Position numbers and translations under genes: made by a program
Assembly: GCF_002161555.1 (NCBI RefSeq)
Contig: NZ_NFHZ01000011.1
Coordinates: forward strand, 62,001-126,000
Length of the DNA stretch: 64,000 nucleotides
Direction of reading: 5' to 3'
Source: Barnesiella sp. An55
GTDB lineage: Bacteria; Bacteroidota; Bacteroidia; Bacteroidales; Barnesiellaceae
In this document: piece after piece, positions 51,774-61,749 of the stretch
How positions within the stretch are numbered: position 1 is the first letter of the stretch
Layout: each line of letters starts with the position of its first letter
Notes under the pieces: model-generated
Seen by the model: only the letters and a program-made list of their open reading frames with translations
The model's database searches: none
What the model was told of the DNA's origin: nothing

Positions 51774-53813
51774 ATGTTGAGTTTCAATAAATTTCGCTCC
51801 TGCTGTGTGGCAGGTGCACTGCTTTGGTTCGTAACCCTGCCGCTCTCGGCACGCGATATCAATGTGCGGGGTACGGTCACCAATGTCGAAGACGAGCCGC
51901 TTTACCGGGTGAGTATTTATAATGCCACGACCAATAAACTGATAGGTACCACCAACGAAGATGGCAAGTATCTGGTAAAAATCGATGCAGAGGGCGAACT
52001 GCTCTTCTCTTCGCTGGGATATGAAGAGAAGCGTGTAGCCGTGCGTGGCGAACTGACGGTCGATGTCGAACTTGCTCCCTCGGCCGTGGCGCTCGAAGAG
52101 GTGGTGGTCTCGGCCAAACGTATTACCGACAACGTCGTGCCCGAGCCTACCGATATCGAGGTGAAGGGGAACTATTTCCACATCAAGACCCGGGTGAAGA
52201 TTCCCAAGGAGCTTTTCTCGACCGATGCCCGCATGATCATTCAGCCGGGCATTTACAATGTCACCCGCGGGCAGATGATTTTTCTCGAGCCTCTGGTTTT
52301 CGACGGTAAGGAGTATGCCATCACCCAGGAGCGCATGTACGACTACGATACCCGGCAAGACCCCTTGTCGCGTTATGTGCAGATCAAGAGCACCTCGTCT
52401 CGCCGCGACGATCTGGTGGGGTATAACGACTCGACCTATGTCGAGAATCCCAAAGACGATTTCCGCTGCGACATGATGGTGGCGATGGAGAATTACAACC
52501 GGGTGCTTTACCGCGATACCTTCGTGATTGCCAGGGGGGTGGTCAACCCGTTGCGTTTTCTCGAGTATGAGATTCCCGGCAGTGCGGTAAAGAACGAGCG
52601 TTTTTTCCCGCAGCCCGAGATGCAGTTGCGCGATACGCGGGGCGATGTAAACTTGACCTTTCGGGTAAACCAGAGCCGGCTCAACCTCGACGATGGTGAC
52701 AACCGCGAGGAGCTGCAGCGACTGGTCTCCCGCCTGCACGAGGTGGAGAACGATCCCAACTCCCGGCTCAAGAGCTTCTCCATTGCGGGAACGGCGTCGC
52801 CCGATGGTAACTATGAAAAGAACCTTCAGTTGGCCGAGCGTCGTATGGAATCGGCAATGGAACTTGTACTCAAGGAGGTGAGCGAATCGACTCGCCGACA
52901 GATCGAGATAGGTACCGAGGCTTCGGTCGAACCCTGGAGCCAGGTGGTCGCCCTGCTGCGGGCCGACGGCAAGAACCAGGAGGCCGACGCCATACAGGCC
53001 ATCATCGACAAATATCCCGACAACCCCAACCGCCAGTGGCGCAATGTGGTATCGTTGCCTTTCTATCGGCCCATGATTACCGGCGAGTATCTGCCACGGT
53101 TGCGTAGGGTAAGCTACGAATTGCTTTTCTCGCAGTATCGCTACCTCACCGACGATGAAATAAAGAGTCTTTACCAGACTCGCAGCTCGGAACTCAACCG
53201 CAACGAGTTCTGGCGTCTGTACAATCTGGCTGCGACGCCGGCCGAGCGCAAGGCCATATGCCAGCGGGCTCTCGAGGTCTATCCTAAATTTCTGGTGGCT
53301 GCAACCGACTTGGCCGCCATCCTCATTGACGAGGGAAAGCCCGATGCCGAGCTGCTCGTGCCCTATCTCGACCAGCCCGAGGTGCCCGACGAGACCCGTC
53401 TCAACCAGGTAGTGGCCTGGATGTCGGTAGGCAAGTATGCCAAAGCCGATTCGCTGGCCGCCGAGCTGCCCGACAGCGGTAGTTATCACAAAGCCAAAAT
53501 CTATGCGGCGGCCATGAACGGGCGCTACGACGAGGTGATTCAGGAGATATCGGCCGAGTCGCCTTTCAACGAGGTGCTCATGTTGCTGGCTATCAAGGCT
53601 AATGACCAGGCTTGGGCCAAAGCCAAGTTGCTGGGAAATTCGGCTCGAGAGAATTATATCAAGGCCGTGGCGGCCAATCGTGTCGATGAGGTAGTGCTTG
53701 CGCTCTCCTATCTGGAGACGGCGTTTAAGAAAGACCCGTCGCTGCGCGATGTGGCCAGTGTCGATGGCGATGTGCTCGATTTGTTGCAACAAAACGAAGA
53801 CGAAGAGGAGTAA
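51774..53813 (+). CDS. CarboxypepD_reg/OmpA-like protein with TPR-type C-terminus
   Basis: 679 residues. Signal peptide to about 26 (ending LSA). Residues about 28-110 are a carboxypeptidase regulatory-like beta domain (INVRGTVTNVEDEPLYRVSIYNATTNKLIGTTNEDGKY...VVSAKRI), the kind found at the N-terminus of SusC proteins. The region about 300-370 contains an OmpA-like motif (LKSFSIAGTASPDGNYEKNLQLAERRMESAMELV) expected to touch peptidoglycan. The last 200 residues are helical repeats (AAILIDEGKPDAELL, VVAWMSVGKYAKADSLAAEL). It resembles the DUF3868/OmpA protein at 12756 in order of parts. It probably spans periplasm to cell wall in a surface-assembly system with its neighbours. The next gene starts 3 bases after its stop. 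Confidence 0.8.
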   Translation: MLSFNKFRSCCVAGALLWFVTLPLSARDINVRGTVTNVEDEPLYRVSIYNATTNKLIGTTNEDGKYLVKIDAEGELLFSSLGYEEKRVAVRGELTVDVELAPSAVALEEVVVSAKRITDNVVPEPTDIEVKGNYFHIKTRVKIPKELFSTDARMIIQPGIYNVTRGQMIFLEPLVFDGKEYAITQERMYDYDTRQDPLSRYVQIKSTSSRRDDLVGYNDSTYVENPKDDFRCDMMVAMENYNRVLYRDTFVIARGVVNPLRFLEYEIPGSAVKNERFFPQPEMQLRDTRGDVNLTFRVNQSRLNLDDGDNREELQRLVSRLHEVENDPNSRLKSFSIAGTASPDGNYEKNLQLAERRMESAMELVLKEVSESTRRQIEIGTEASVEPWSQVVALLRADGKNQEADAIQAIIDKYPDNPNRQWRNVVSLPFYRPMITGEYLPRLRRVSYELLFSQYRYLTDDEIKSLYQTRSSELNRNEFWRLYNLAATPAERKAICQRALEVYPKFLVAATDLAAILIDEGKPDAELLVPYLDQPEVPDETRLNQVVAWMSVGKYAKADSLAAELPDSGSYHKAKIYAAAMNGRYDEVIQEISAESPFNEVLMLLAIKANDQAWAKAKLLGNSARENYIKAVAANRVDEVVLALSYLETAFKKDPSLRDVASVDGDVLDLLQQNEDEEE

Positions 53814-53816
53814 GGT

Positions 53817-56800
53817 ATGAAAATGAAATATAACATGTGCGGTTTTAGAAGGGTGGTTCGATATCTCTGGCTGCTGGGGCTCTTGTGCACGTGGAGTGCC
53901 GTAGCCCAGGAGCAGGCTCCGGCTCGGGAACAAGAGTCGGAACGGGAGCAAGAGCCGGCTACCGGGCAAGAGCAGCAAGTGGCCACCCAGTTCAACGGTT
54001 TGGACTACATGTTGCAGAAACCGGCCAAGAACGAACGGTTTGCAAAGAAGAAGTTTGGCGACCATCTTTTCGTTTCGGGAGAGGCTGGCGTTACGATGAA
54101 TCGTTCGGCGGGCTCTCTGTTTGCCACGCCGGGGTTGGGACTTCGTTCGGGAATCACCGTGGGCGACTGGTTCACCCCCGTGCACGGTGCGCGGTTGGGT
54201 CTGAATGTTGGTCTGCACAACGGGTTGGGTAATGTGAATCCCTATTTTTCCGGGGTGTCGATCGATTATCTCATGAACCTCTCGGCCTTGCTGCACAAGG
54301 ACAATCCCGCACGAATGTTCGAACTGATAGGCGTTGCCGGTGGTGAATACCAATTGCTTTACCGGCGGGGCAACTGGACTCATGCGGGCGGTTTCCGCCT
54401 GGGTATGCAGACCCGCTTCAACTTTTCGCCGCTCACTTTCTTCTACCTCGAGCCTCGGGTAGGACTCTATTCCGACGGTATCGACGGGATAAAGACCTGG
54501 ATGCGTTACGACTGGGATGCCTCGCTCATGGCCGGTGTAGGGTATCGCCTGCTTTCGGCACCGGTGCGTCGCCACGAACCTTTCTGGGGTGCCCAGCAAG
54601 GGCTGTTCTTCTCCTTGGCCGGAGGCTTTTCTTCGACATTGACGAGCCGGGTAAACCCGCTGCTCGATCCCGGATGTACGACCATGCTGTCGATAGGCGA
54701 GCAGTTCACGCCGGTATCGGCATTGCGATTGTCGGGGGTAATGCGCTATTTGGAAACCGGCGAAGCTTTCAACAAGGCGTCGTTTGGGGCTCAGCTCGAT
54801 TACCTCTTCAACATGCACTCGCTTTTTGGCGGATATGATCCCAGCCGCGTATTCGAGATGTCGGGACTGCTGGGTGTCGGTTACCATTCGGTGGCCGTCG
54901 ATGACCGGCTCAATGGCCGGTGGGGCGTGGGCGCCGGTCTGCACGGGGCTTTCCGCCTGTCGAGTCATATAGGTCTGTTCATCGAACCTCGGGTCGATTT
55001 CTTTTCCAATGGGGCCTGGGGCGATGGACTGAGCGCTGTCGATCCTCTGCCCTCTCTATTGGCCGGTATTACCTATCGACCTATTGCCGCCCATTTCGAC
55101 CGTTCGGCGATGAAGGAAGACAAGTTCGATTTGCCCCGGGGCATCGGTGACCTCTATCTGACGATGGGAGCCGGTTTTGTGGGAGCGATGAAGTCGTCGA
55201 TTTCCAACCCCTTCCCCAACAAGGGATACCGCATCTTTGGCGGTGTGGGCACCTGGTGGAACTCGGTTTCGGGTACCCGCCTGCTGTTCAACTTCTCGTC
55301 GCTCGATGCCCAATATTCGTCGCATCGCACGCTGGGCGTGGGGGCTCAACTCGATTATTTGCTCAACTTTACCAATCTCTTCTATGGTTATGACCGCGAC
55401 CGCGTCTTCTCGTTGAGTGGGGTGGGAGGTCTCAATTACGATTACGTTTCGTCCGAAGGCCACTTCGAGCACGGCTTGGGCGTAGGCGTAGGATTGAATG
55501 GCGCTTTCCGTCTCAACGACATGTTTGGTCTCTTTATCGAGCCCCGACTGAATGTAGGTCAGGATAACCGTTGGGAGCACGGGCTCTTTTCCGATATCGA
55601 CGTGGTACCCACCGTAACGGCCGGTCTCACCTATTATCTCTATGGATATGGCATGCGACACGGCACACTGGATAAGGCTCAGGAGTTCCGCAACGAGAAT
55701 TTTGCCGACCACATGTTCTATGGTATCAGTGTAGGTGCCGCTGGAATTTTGCATCACGACCTGTTCACCCGGCCCCTCGACCGCATGGGCCCCATGGCTT
55801 CGCTCTATTTGGGCAAATGGTTTACGGCTGCATCGGGTGTAAGACTGTCGGCCGGTGGTGGCGTGTATGGCGACTCCGAACCCGGCTATCGCAAATTCGG
55901 TCTCGTGCAGCTCGACTATCTGTGGAATATCAACTCGACGCTATATGGCTATAACCCCTCGCGGGTATTCGAGGCCAACCTGGGGGTAGGAGCCGTGCTC
56001 TCCTATGCAACCAGCTATCACACCGCTTTCTATCCCGGTGCGGCATTGAGCCTGCAGGGGTTGTGGAATGTGGGCTCGGGGGTAGGCCTGTTTATCGAAC
56101 CGCAGTTGCGGGCCTTCGGGAAGAATTACTCGCGCGAGAGCTTTGGCGAAACTCCGTTCGACCTGCATGCTTCGGTCAATGTGGGCCTTCAGTATCGGCT
56201 CGACCGGTATGACTACCAGGCCAACCATGCAGCCTACGACAACTCCGACAAATATTTCCTCTCGGTAGGTTATACGGGTCGTTGGCTCCGGGAGAGTGGT
56301 TTCAACTTTACCAAAGGGTATGGCGTATTCGCTTCGCTGGGCAAGTGGTACACCCCGCTGTCGGCCTGGCGGTTGGGCTTGGATTATGGCTATTATACTA
56401 CCCGGTCGCAATATATGGCCCTGTCGCTTTCGGCCGATTATCTCTTCAACCTGTCGGCCTTTACGGCCGGGTATAACCCCGACCGCATATTTGACCTGCT
56501 GGCCTTGGTAGGTGTGTATGGTGGAGCGGGTAATTATCAGAAGAAGAACGAGTTTGTCTATGGCGCGCGGGCCGGTCTCCAGGGACGCTTCAACCTTTCG
56601 TCCGATATCGACCTCTTCATCGAGCCGCAACTTGTAGCGTCGCACATGCCTCACAGTTATAATAATTTCGATCCCGAGGGGCGTGTGCTGGTAGGTCTCA
56701 ATTACAAGCTGGGCGGCGGTGCCGTGGCTGCGGGACGTCGAGCTCCCGACCGTCGAAATTTCGTGTCGGTATCGGTGGGTCCGTCGCTCTTCAGCGAGAC

Positions 56801-57245
56801 CATCATGATGGACCAGTACCGCAAGGTGTCGGTAGGTGCCGACCTCTCTTTGGGCCGTTGGCTCACGGGGGTATCGGGCATATCGGTAGGGCTTGGCTAC
56901 GACTTTATCGCGCCGCACTCTTCGCGCACCCTCAATGTAGGTACACTCCATGCCGACTATCTGCTTAATCTCTCGTCGCTCTTCGAGCCCGACCCCGATC
57001 GCCGTTTCCATCTGATAGCTTCGTTGGGTACCGGTTTGGGCTGGAGCAACTACAACAGCGAGGGGGGTATAGGCTGGGTAGCCCGGGGTGGCGTGCAGAT
57101 GCGTTGGAATGTGTCGCGCTCGGTTGATCTGTTTGTAGAGCCGTCGATGACTCTTTGGGACGACAAGTTGTATGACGGAGTACTTAACACCCACCACTTC
57201 ATTGGGGTAGGACGGGTTTCGTTGGGTACGGCCTATCGGTTCTGA
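53817..57245 (+). CDS. Six-module outer-membrane barrel repeat protein
   Basis: 1142 residues. Signal peptide to about 31 (ending AVAQ), then an E/Q-rich linker (about 32-58; EQAPAREQESEREQEPATGQ). Six repeats of about 180 residues start near residues 82, 262, 445, 632, 811 and 980. Each has a first strand (FVSGEAGVTMN / FFSLAGGFSST / LYLTMGAGFVG / MFYGISVGAAG / YFLSVGYTG / FVSVSVGPSL), then LGKWFTP.SG.RL, L.YL.NL..L..GY...R.F.L.G..G, and G.G.GLQ.RFN.S....FIEP.L. This is the pattern of one small outer-membrane barrel, repeated. The chain ends in the aromatic signature SLGTAYRF. I know no family name for this tandem. It could be a chain of barrels or one very large barrel. It is co-transcribed with the DUF3575 and OmpA-like genes and closed by a terminator. 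Confidence 0.8.
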   Translation: MKMKYNMCGFRRVVRYLWLLGLLCTWSAVAQEQAPAREQESEREQEPATGQEQQVATQFNGLDYMLQKPAKNERFAKKKFGDHLFVSGEAGVTMNRSAGSLFATPGLGLRSGITVGDWFTPVHGARLGLNVGLHNGLGNVNPYFSGVSIDYLMNLSALLHKDNPARMFELIGVAGGEYQLLYRRGNWTHAGGFRLGMQTRFNFSPLTFFYLEPRVGLYSDGIDGIKTWMRYDWDASLMAGVGYRLLSAPVRRHEPFWGAQQGLFFSLAGGFSSTLTSRVNPLLDPGCTTMLSIGEQFTPVSALRLSGVMRYLETGEAFNKASFGAQLDYLFNMHSLFGGYDPSRVFEMSGLLGVGYHSVAVDDRLNGRWGVGAGLHGAFRLSSHIGLFIEPRVDFFSNGAWGDGLSAVDPLPSLLAGITYRPIAAHFDRSAMKEDKFDLPRGIGDLYLTMGAGFVGAMKSSISNPFPNKGYRIFGGVGTWWNSVSGTRLLFNFSSLDAQYSSHRTLGVGAQLDYLLNFTNLFYGYDRDRVFSLSGVGGLNYDYVSSEGHFEHGLGVGVGLNGAFRLNDMFGLFIEPRLNVGQDNRWEHGLFSDIDVVPTVTAGLTYYLYGYGMRHGTLDKAQEFRNENFADHMFYGISVGAAGILHHDLFTRPLDRMGPMASLYLGKWFTAASGVRLSAGGGVYGDSEPGYRKFGLVQLDYLWNINSTLYGYNPSRVFEANLGVGAVLSYATSYHTAFYPGAALSLQGLWNVGSGVGLFIEPQLRAFGKNYSRESFGETPFDLHASVNVGLQYRLDRYDYQANHAAYDNSDKYFLSVGYTGRWLRESGFNFTKGYGVFASLGKWYTPLSAWRLGLDYGYYTTRSQYMALSLSADYLFNLSAFTAGYNPDRIFDLLALVGVYGGAGNYQKKNEFVYGARAGLQGRFNLSSDIDLFIEPQLVASHMPHSYNNFDPEGRVLVGLNYKLGGGAVAAGRRAPDRRNFVSVSVGPSLFSETIMMDQYRKVSVGADLSLGRWLTGVSGISVGLGYDFIAPHSSRTLNVGTLHADYLLNLSSLFEPDPDRRFHLIASLGTGLGWSNYNSEGGIGWVARGGVQMRWNVSRSVDLFVEPSMTLWDDKLYDGVLNTHHFIGVGRVSLGTAYRF

Positions 57246-57270
57246 TACGTGACTATAATACAATCTCGGG

Positions 57271-57308
57271 TGCCTCATTCCACAAATGGGATGAGGCATC
57301 TGTTTTTT
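57271..57308 (+). terminator. Terminator of the six-barrel operon
   Basis: TGCCTCAT (57271-57278) pairs with ATGAGGCA (57291-57298), inner CC/GG, followed by TCTGTTTTTT. Confidence 0.85.
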
Positions 57309-57356
57309 CTACCCCGATTGGACTTGCGGGTTACCCGGTAACTATATTCCGGTGGA

Positions 57357-57389
57357 TGTGCACTATCTCACATTTTTGCATTATCTTTG
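57357..57389 (+). promoter_or_regulatory. Promoter of hisS
   Basis: TATCTTTG (57382-57389) is a perfect -7 box; TGTG (57357-57360) with a 21-base spacer may be a weak -33. The leader to the ATG at 57518 is about 120 bases without a recognised riboswitch. Confidence 0.55.
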
Positions 57390-57517
57390 CGAGGAAAAGT
57401 AAAGTGCACAACCGATTATCCCCGGTCAAACGGCAACTGTGCAATGCCGGGTGAGGCTTTTCCTTGAGAACGGATCATGACGGGGATCTCTTGTTGGAAA
57501 ATAAAACAGATGAATAT

Positions 57518-58879
57518 ATGACGGCAAAACCTTCCATACCCAAAGGTACGCGCGACTTCTCGGTCGATGAGATGGCCAAGCGCAATTACATTTTCGATAC
57601 GATAAAACAAGTCTTTGCTCTTTATGGCTTCCGCCAAATCGAGACTCCGGCCATGGAGACCCTGCAAACGCTCATGGGCAAATATGGCGAAGAGGGTGAC
57701 AAACTTTTGTTCAAGGTGCTCAACTCGGGCGATTTCCTCTCCGATGTGACCGAGGCCGATTTGGCCGAGCGAAACCTCAACCGGTTGGCTGCCCGCTTGT
57801 GCGAAAAGGGGTTGCGTTATGACCTCACGGTGCCATTTGCCCGCTTCGTGGTGATGCACCGTAACGAACTCACCTTCCCCTTCAAGCGTTATCAGATACA
57901 ACCCGTTTGGCGAGCCGACCGTCCGCAAAAGGGCCGTTACCGCGAGTTCTACCAGTGCGATGCCGATGTGGTGGGTTCCGACTCGCTGTTGAACGAGGTA
58001 GAGCTCATCGAGATGATCGACGAGGTATTTTCCCGCCTGGGCATACGGGTGGCCATCAAGCTCAACAACCGCAAGATATTGAGCGGTATTGCCGAGTGGA
58101 TAGGGGCTCCCGAGAAGATTGTCGATATTACCGTAGCCATCGATAAGCTCGACAAGATGGGGCTCGACAAGGTCAATGCCGAACTGTTGGAGAAGGGGCT
58201 GTCCGAGGAGGCTGTGGCCCGCCTGCAACCCATTATCCAACTGCAAGGCAGCAATGAGGAGAAGTTGCAGGTGCTGCGTCGCGAACTGGCCGGTTCGGAA
58301 ACAGGAGTGAAGGGTATCGACGAACTGGAGTATATCTTGCAGAAACTCTCGGCTTCGCCTTTGCGCTCGACTCTCGAAATAGACTTGACCCTGGCCCGCG
58401 GCCTCAACTACTATACGGGAGCCATTCTCGAGGTAAAGGCGCTCGACGTGCAGATTGGCAGCATTACGGGCGGTGGCCGTTACGACAACCTGACGGGTGT
58501 ATTCGGCCTGCCGGGTGTATCGGGCGTGGGAATCTCGTTTGGTGCCGACCGCATCTTCGACGTGCTCAATCAGCTCGATCTCTATCCCAAGGAGTCGATG
58601 CAATCGACCCAGGTGCTTTTCGTCAACTTCGGGGAGAAAGAGAGTGCCGTTTGCTTGAGCCATTTGGCCCGGTTACGGGCTGCCGGCATCCGGGCCGAAA
58701 TCTATCCCGAGTCGGCCAAGATGAAAAAACAGATGGGATATGCCGATTCAATCGGAGCCCAATATGTGGCCCTGGTGGGCGAGACCGAAATCGCAGCCGG
58801 GAAAATTGCATTGAAAAACATGACAACCGGCGAGCAGTCGTTGCTCACTCTCGATGAGGTGATAGCCCTGTTTGCCTGA
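57518..58879 (+). CDS. hisS: Histidyl-tRNA synthetase
   Basis: 453 residues from the ATG at 57518 ([23 protein letters not shown]); an upstream in-frame ATG at 57464 would add a tail without homology. Class II motif 1 includes [15 protein letters not shown], motif 2 [31 protein letters not shown], the histidine loop [17 protein letters not shown], and motif 3 [13 protein letters not shown]...[15 protein letters not shown]. The C-terminal anticodon-binding domain (from about 360; [26 protein letters not shown]) is complete. It charges tRNA-His. Followed after 32 bases by the Ca2+ ATPase gene, possibly co-transcribed. Confidence 0.96.
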   Translation: MTAKPSIPKGTRDFSVDEMAKRNYIFDTIKQVFALYGFRQIETPAMETLQTLMGKYGEEGDKLLFKVLNSGDFLSDVTEADLAERNLNRLAARLCEKGLRYDLTVPFARFVVMHRNELTFPFKRYQIQPVWRADRPQKGRYREFYQCDADVVGSDSLLNEVELIEMIDEVFSRLGIRVAIKLNNRKILSGIAEWIGAPEKIVDITVAIDKLDKMGLDKVNAELLEKGLSEEAVARLQPIIQLQGSNEEKLQVLRRELAGSETGVKGIDELEYILQKLSASPLRSTLEIDLTLARGLNYYTGAILEVKALDVQIGSITGGGRYDNLTGVFGLPGVSGVGISFGADRIFDVLNQLDLYPKESMQSTQVLFVNFGEKESAVCLSHLARLRAAGIRAEIYPESAKMKKQMGYADSIGAQYVALVGETEIAAGKIALKNMTTGEQSLLTLDEVIALFA

Positions 58880-58911
58880 TGCAAAATGATAAATAATAGA
58901 CAATAGAACTG

Positions 58912-61635
58912 ATGAGCTCGAAATTGGAATACACCGGCCTGAGTGAGGCGGAGGTGCTGAAGAGTCGGGAAAAGTATGGCGAAAACGTGTTGACGCCCCC
59001 GGCAAGAACCCCTATGTGGAAACTGTTTTTGGAGAAGTTTTCCGACCCTATTATCCGTATTCTGCTGGTAGCCCTGCTCCTCTCGATAGCGGTGGCTGTC
59101 TATCATGTGGCAACGGGCGAGGCCGGGCTCTCGGCCCTGTTTGAGCCGGCGGGTATTGCCCTGGCCATTTTGCTGGCCACGGTGGTAGGCTTCCTGTTTG
59201 AAATGAGTGCCGCCCGCAAGTTCGATATCCTCAACCAGGTGAACGACGACCTTCCCGTGAAGGTGGTGCGTGGGGGGCACATCCTCGAGATTCCCAAACG
59301 GGATATTGTGGTGGGCGATATCGTCATGCTCAATGCCGGCGACGAAATACCGGCCGACGGTATTTTGTTGAGTGCCGTCTCGATGCAGGTCAATGAGTCG
59401 TCGCTTACCGGTGAGCCCATGGCTACCAAGACGACGGTCGAGGCCGACTTTGACAAGGAAGCTACCTATCCCTCCAATGCCGTGATGAACGGTTCGACCA
59501 TGTTGGGTGGTTACGGCGTGATGCGGGTTACCCAGGTGGGCGACGCTACCGAGTATGGCAAGGTCTATACCGGTTCGCAAATCGAAAACAATACCCAGAC
59601 ACCTCTCGACAAGCAGCTCAATACGCTGGCCGCCTTCATCACCAAGGCCAGTTATGTGATTGCCGCTATCATCTTCATAGCCCGCACGGTGATTTATCTC
59701 ACCGACCATCCGGAGCTCGACTGGCTCAACTTCGGTAGCTATCTGCTCTCGACCGCCATGATTGCCGTAACGGTGATTGTGGTGGCTGTACCCGAGGGGT
59801 TGCCCATGAGTGTGACTCTGAGTCTGGCCATGAGTATGAAACGCATGCTGGCCAACAATAACCTGGTGCGCAAGATGCACGCCTGCGAGACGATGGGGGC
59901 CGCAACGGTTATCTGTACCGACAAGACGGGTACCCTCACCCAAAACCAGATGCGGGTGAGTGAGGCCGCATTTGACTATGCCCCCGACTCGAATATCAAG
60001 GAGATTATCTTTGAAGGCATTGCCGCCAATTCTACGGCTCACCTCGACGAGGGAGCCAATGGCGTGAAGGTGCTGGGCAATCCCACCGAAGGTGCTTTGC
60101 TGCTGTGGATGGCCGATCAGGGTATCGACTATGCCGGGTTGCGCAACGAGGCTCATGTGGTGGAGCAACTCACCTTCTCGACCGAGCGCAAGTACATGGC
60201 TACGGTGGTCGATTCGCCCTTGCTCAACCATCGGGTGATTTATGTAAAGGGAGCTCCCGAGTATGTGATGAACTTCTGCTCTCAAATGGTTACGGCTCAG
60301 GGGTTGGTGCCCATGGACAGCCGCCGCCCGGCTGTGGAGGAGAAACTGTTGCAATACCAAAACCAGGCCATGCGTACACTGGGCTTTGCCTATGCGTTGG
60401 TGGACGACGACGGCCCCTATTTCTTGGCCGGACATCTGGCACCCCACATCCGCCTCACCTTCCTGGGGGTAACGGCGATTGCCGACCCCGTGCGCAAAGA
60501 GGTCCCCGCTGCCGTGGCCGACTGCTTGAAAGCGGGGATAAAAGTGAAAATCGTGACGGGCGATACCCCTGCGACGGCTCGCGAGATAGCCCGTCAGATT
60601 TCGTTGTGGCAACCCGAGGATGGCGATCGCAACATCATCACCGGCCCCGAGTTTGCCAATCTCGACGACAAGACGCTGCTCGAGCGTATCCCCGACCTGA
60701 AGGTTATTGCCCGGGCCCGTCCCATGGACAAGGAGCGGCTGGTGAAACTCTTGCAGTCGCAAGACGAGGTGGTGGCCGTGACCGGCGACGGCACCAACGA
60801 TGCCCCGGCTCTCAACGCGGCACAGGTGGGCCTTTCGATGGGCGACGGCACCTCGGTAGCCAAGGAGGCCAGCGACATTACCATCATCGACAATTCGTTT
60901 GGCAGCATCACCAAAGCCGTGCTGTGGGGGCGTTCGCTCTATCGCAATATCCAGAAGTTTATTCTTTTCCAGATGACCATCAACGTGGCTGCGTGTCTCA
61001 TTGTGCTCATCGGTGCTTTCCTGGGTACCGAGTCGCCCCTCACCGTCACGCAGATGTTGTGGGTGAACCTTATCATGGATACCTTTGCTGCTCTGGCCTT
61101 GGCCTCGCTGCCGCCCGACGAACGGGTGATGCGCGACAAACCCCGTCACCTCAACGACAACATTGTGACCCGCGCCATGGGCAAGGGTATCATCGGTACC
61201 GGTATCGCCTTCGTACTACTGCTGTTTGGGCTGCTGCAATACTTCAAGCATGTCGATGTGACCTCGATAGCCCAGTTTGACCTGCGGCTCTTCCTGGGTA
61301 ACTTCTTCAATTTTACGCCGGTGCCCGATGGCCTCACCCGTTATGAGCTCACGCTGTTCTTCTCGATATTCGTGTTTCTGCAGTTCTGGAACATGTTCAA
61401 TGCCAAGGCCTTTGGTAATGTACAGTCGGCCTTCAGTCGGTTGGCTTCGTGCAAAGGCTTCCTGTGGGTGACCCTTATTATCCTGGCCGGGCAGATACTC
61501 ATCGTGAGTGTGGGAGGTTCCTTGTTCGGTGTGACTCCCTTGCAGCCTATGGATTGGCTCTACATCTTTGCCGGTACCTCGATCGTGTTGTGGATAGGTG
61601 AGATCTATCGGCTCATACGCCGGTTGATGGCGTGA
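58912..61635 (+). CDS. Calcium-translocating P-type ATPase, PMCA type
   Basis: 907 residues. N-terminal cation-ATPase domain (YTGLSEAEVLKSREKYGENVL), two helices (about 45-65 and 73-95), actuator domain with NESSLTGEP near residue 162-170, two helices with the ion-site PEGLP motif (VAVPEGLPMSVTLSLAMS, near residue 292), the phosphorylation loop DKTGTLTQNQM with Asp about 337, the nucleotide domain KGAPEYVM, the hinge TGDGTNDAPALNAA, and six C-terminal helices with VNLIMDTFAALALAS. The layout matches bacterial PMCA-type Ca2+ pumps of the IIB group, which export calcium from the cytoplasm. Ion choice is by family. Confidence 0.93.
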   Translation: MSSKLEYTGLSEAEVLKSREKYGENVLTPPARTPMWKLFLEKFSDPIIRILLVALLLSIAVAVYHVATGEAGLSALFEPAGIALAILLATVVGFLFEMSAARKFDILNQVNDDLPVKVVRGGHILEIPKRDIVVGDIVMLNAGDEIPADGILLSAVSMQVNESSLTGEPMATKTTVEADFDKEATYPSNAVMNGSTMLGGYGVMRVTQVGDATEYGKVYTGSQIENNTQTPLDKQLNTLAAFITKASYVIAAIIFIARTVIYLTDHPELDWLNFGSYLLSTAMIAVTVIVVAVPEGLPMSVTLSLAMSMKRMLANNNLVRKMHACETMGAATVICTDKTGTLTQNQMRVSEAAFDYAPDSNIKEIIFEGIAANSTAHLDEGANGVKVLGNPTEGALLLWMADQGIDYAGLRNEAHVVEQLTFSTERKYMATVVDSPLLNHRVIYVKGAPEYVMNFCSQMVTAQGLVPMDSRRPAVEEKLLQYQNQAMRTLGFAYALVDDDGPYFLAGHLAPHIRLTFLGVTAIADPVRKEVPAAVADCLKAGIKVKIVTGDTPATAREIARQISLWQPEDGDRNIITGPEFANLDDKTLLERIPDLKVIARARPMDKERLVKLLQSQDEVVAVTGDGTNDAPALNAAQVGLSMGDGTSVAKEASDITIIDNSFGSITKAVLWGRSLYRNIQKFILFQMTINVAACLIVLIGAFLGTESPLTVTQMLWVNLIMDTFAALALASLPPDERVMRDKPRHLNDNIVTRAMGKGIIGTGIAFVLLLFGLLQYFKHVDVTSIAQFDLRLFLGNFFNFTPVPDGLTRYELTLFFSIFVFLQFWNMFNAKAFGNVQSAFSRLASCKGFLWVTLIILAGQILIVSVGGSLFGVTPLQPMDWLYIFAGTSIVLWIGEIYRLIRRLMA

Positions 61636-61690
61636 ATCGAAGTCTGTGGGGGCATGGTCTCTACCAAAAGAACCTGTAAATAGAAATAAC

Positions 61691-61728
61691 AAAACGCCCT
61701 GTCGTTACAGCGACGGGGCGTTTTGTTG
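61691..61728. terminator. Bidirectional terminator between the ATPase and lipoprotein genes
   Basis: AAAACGCCCTGTCG (61691-61704) pairs with CGACGGGGCGTTTT (61711-61724), with one G-U pair, and T-runs on both strands. It can end both the ATPase gene (+) and the lipoprotein gene (-). Confidence 0.85.
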
Positions 61729-61749
61729 TTAGAACATTGTCTTTGCGTT

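Noticed and set aside
51750-54968. Minus-strand frame of 1072 codons
   Set aside because: Opposite two real genes with signal peptides and domains; shadow frame.
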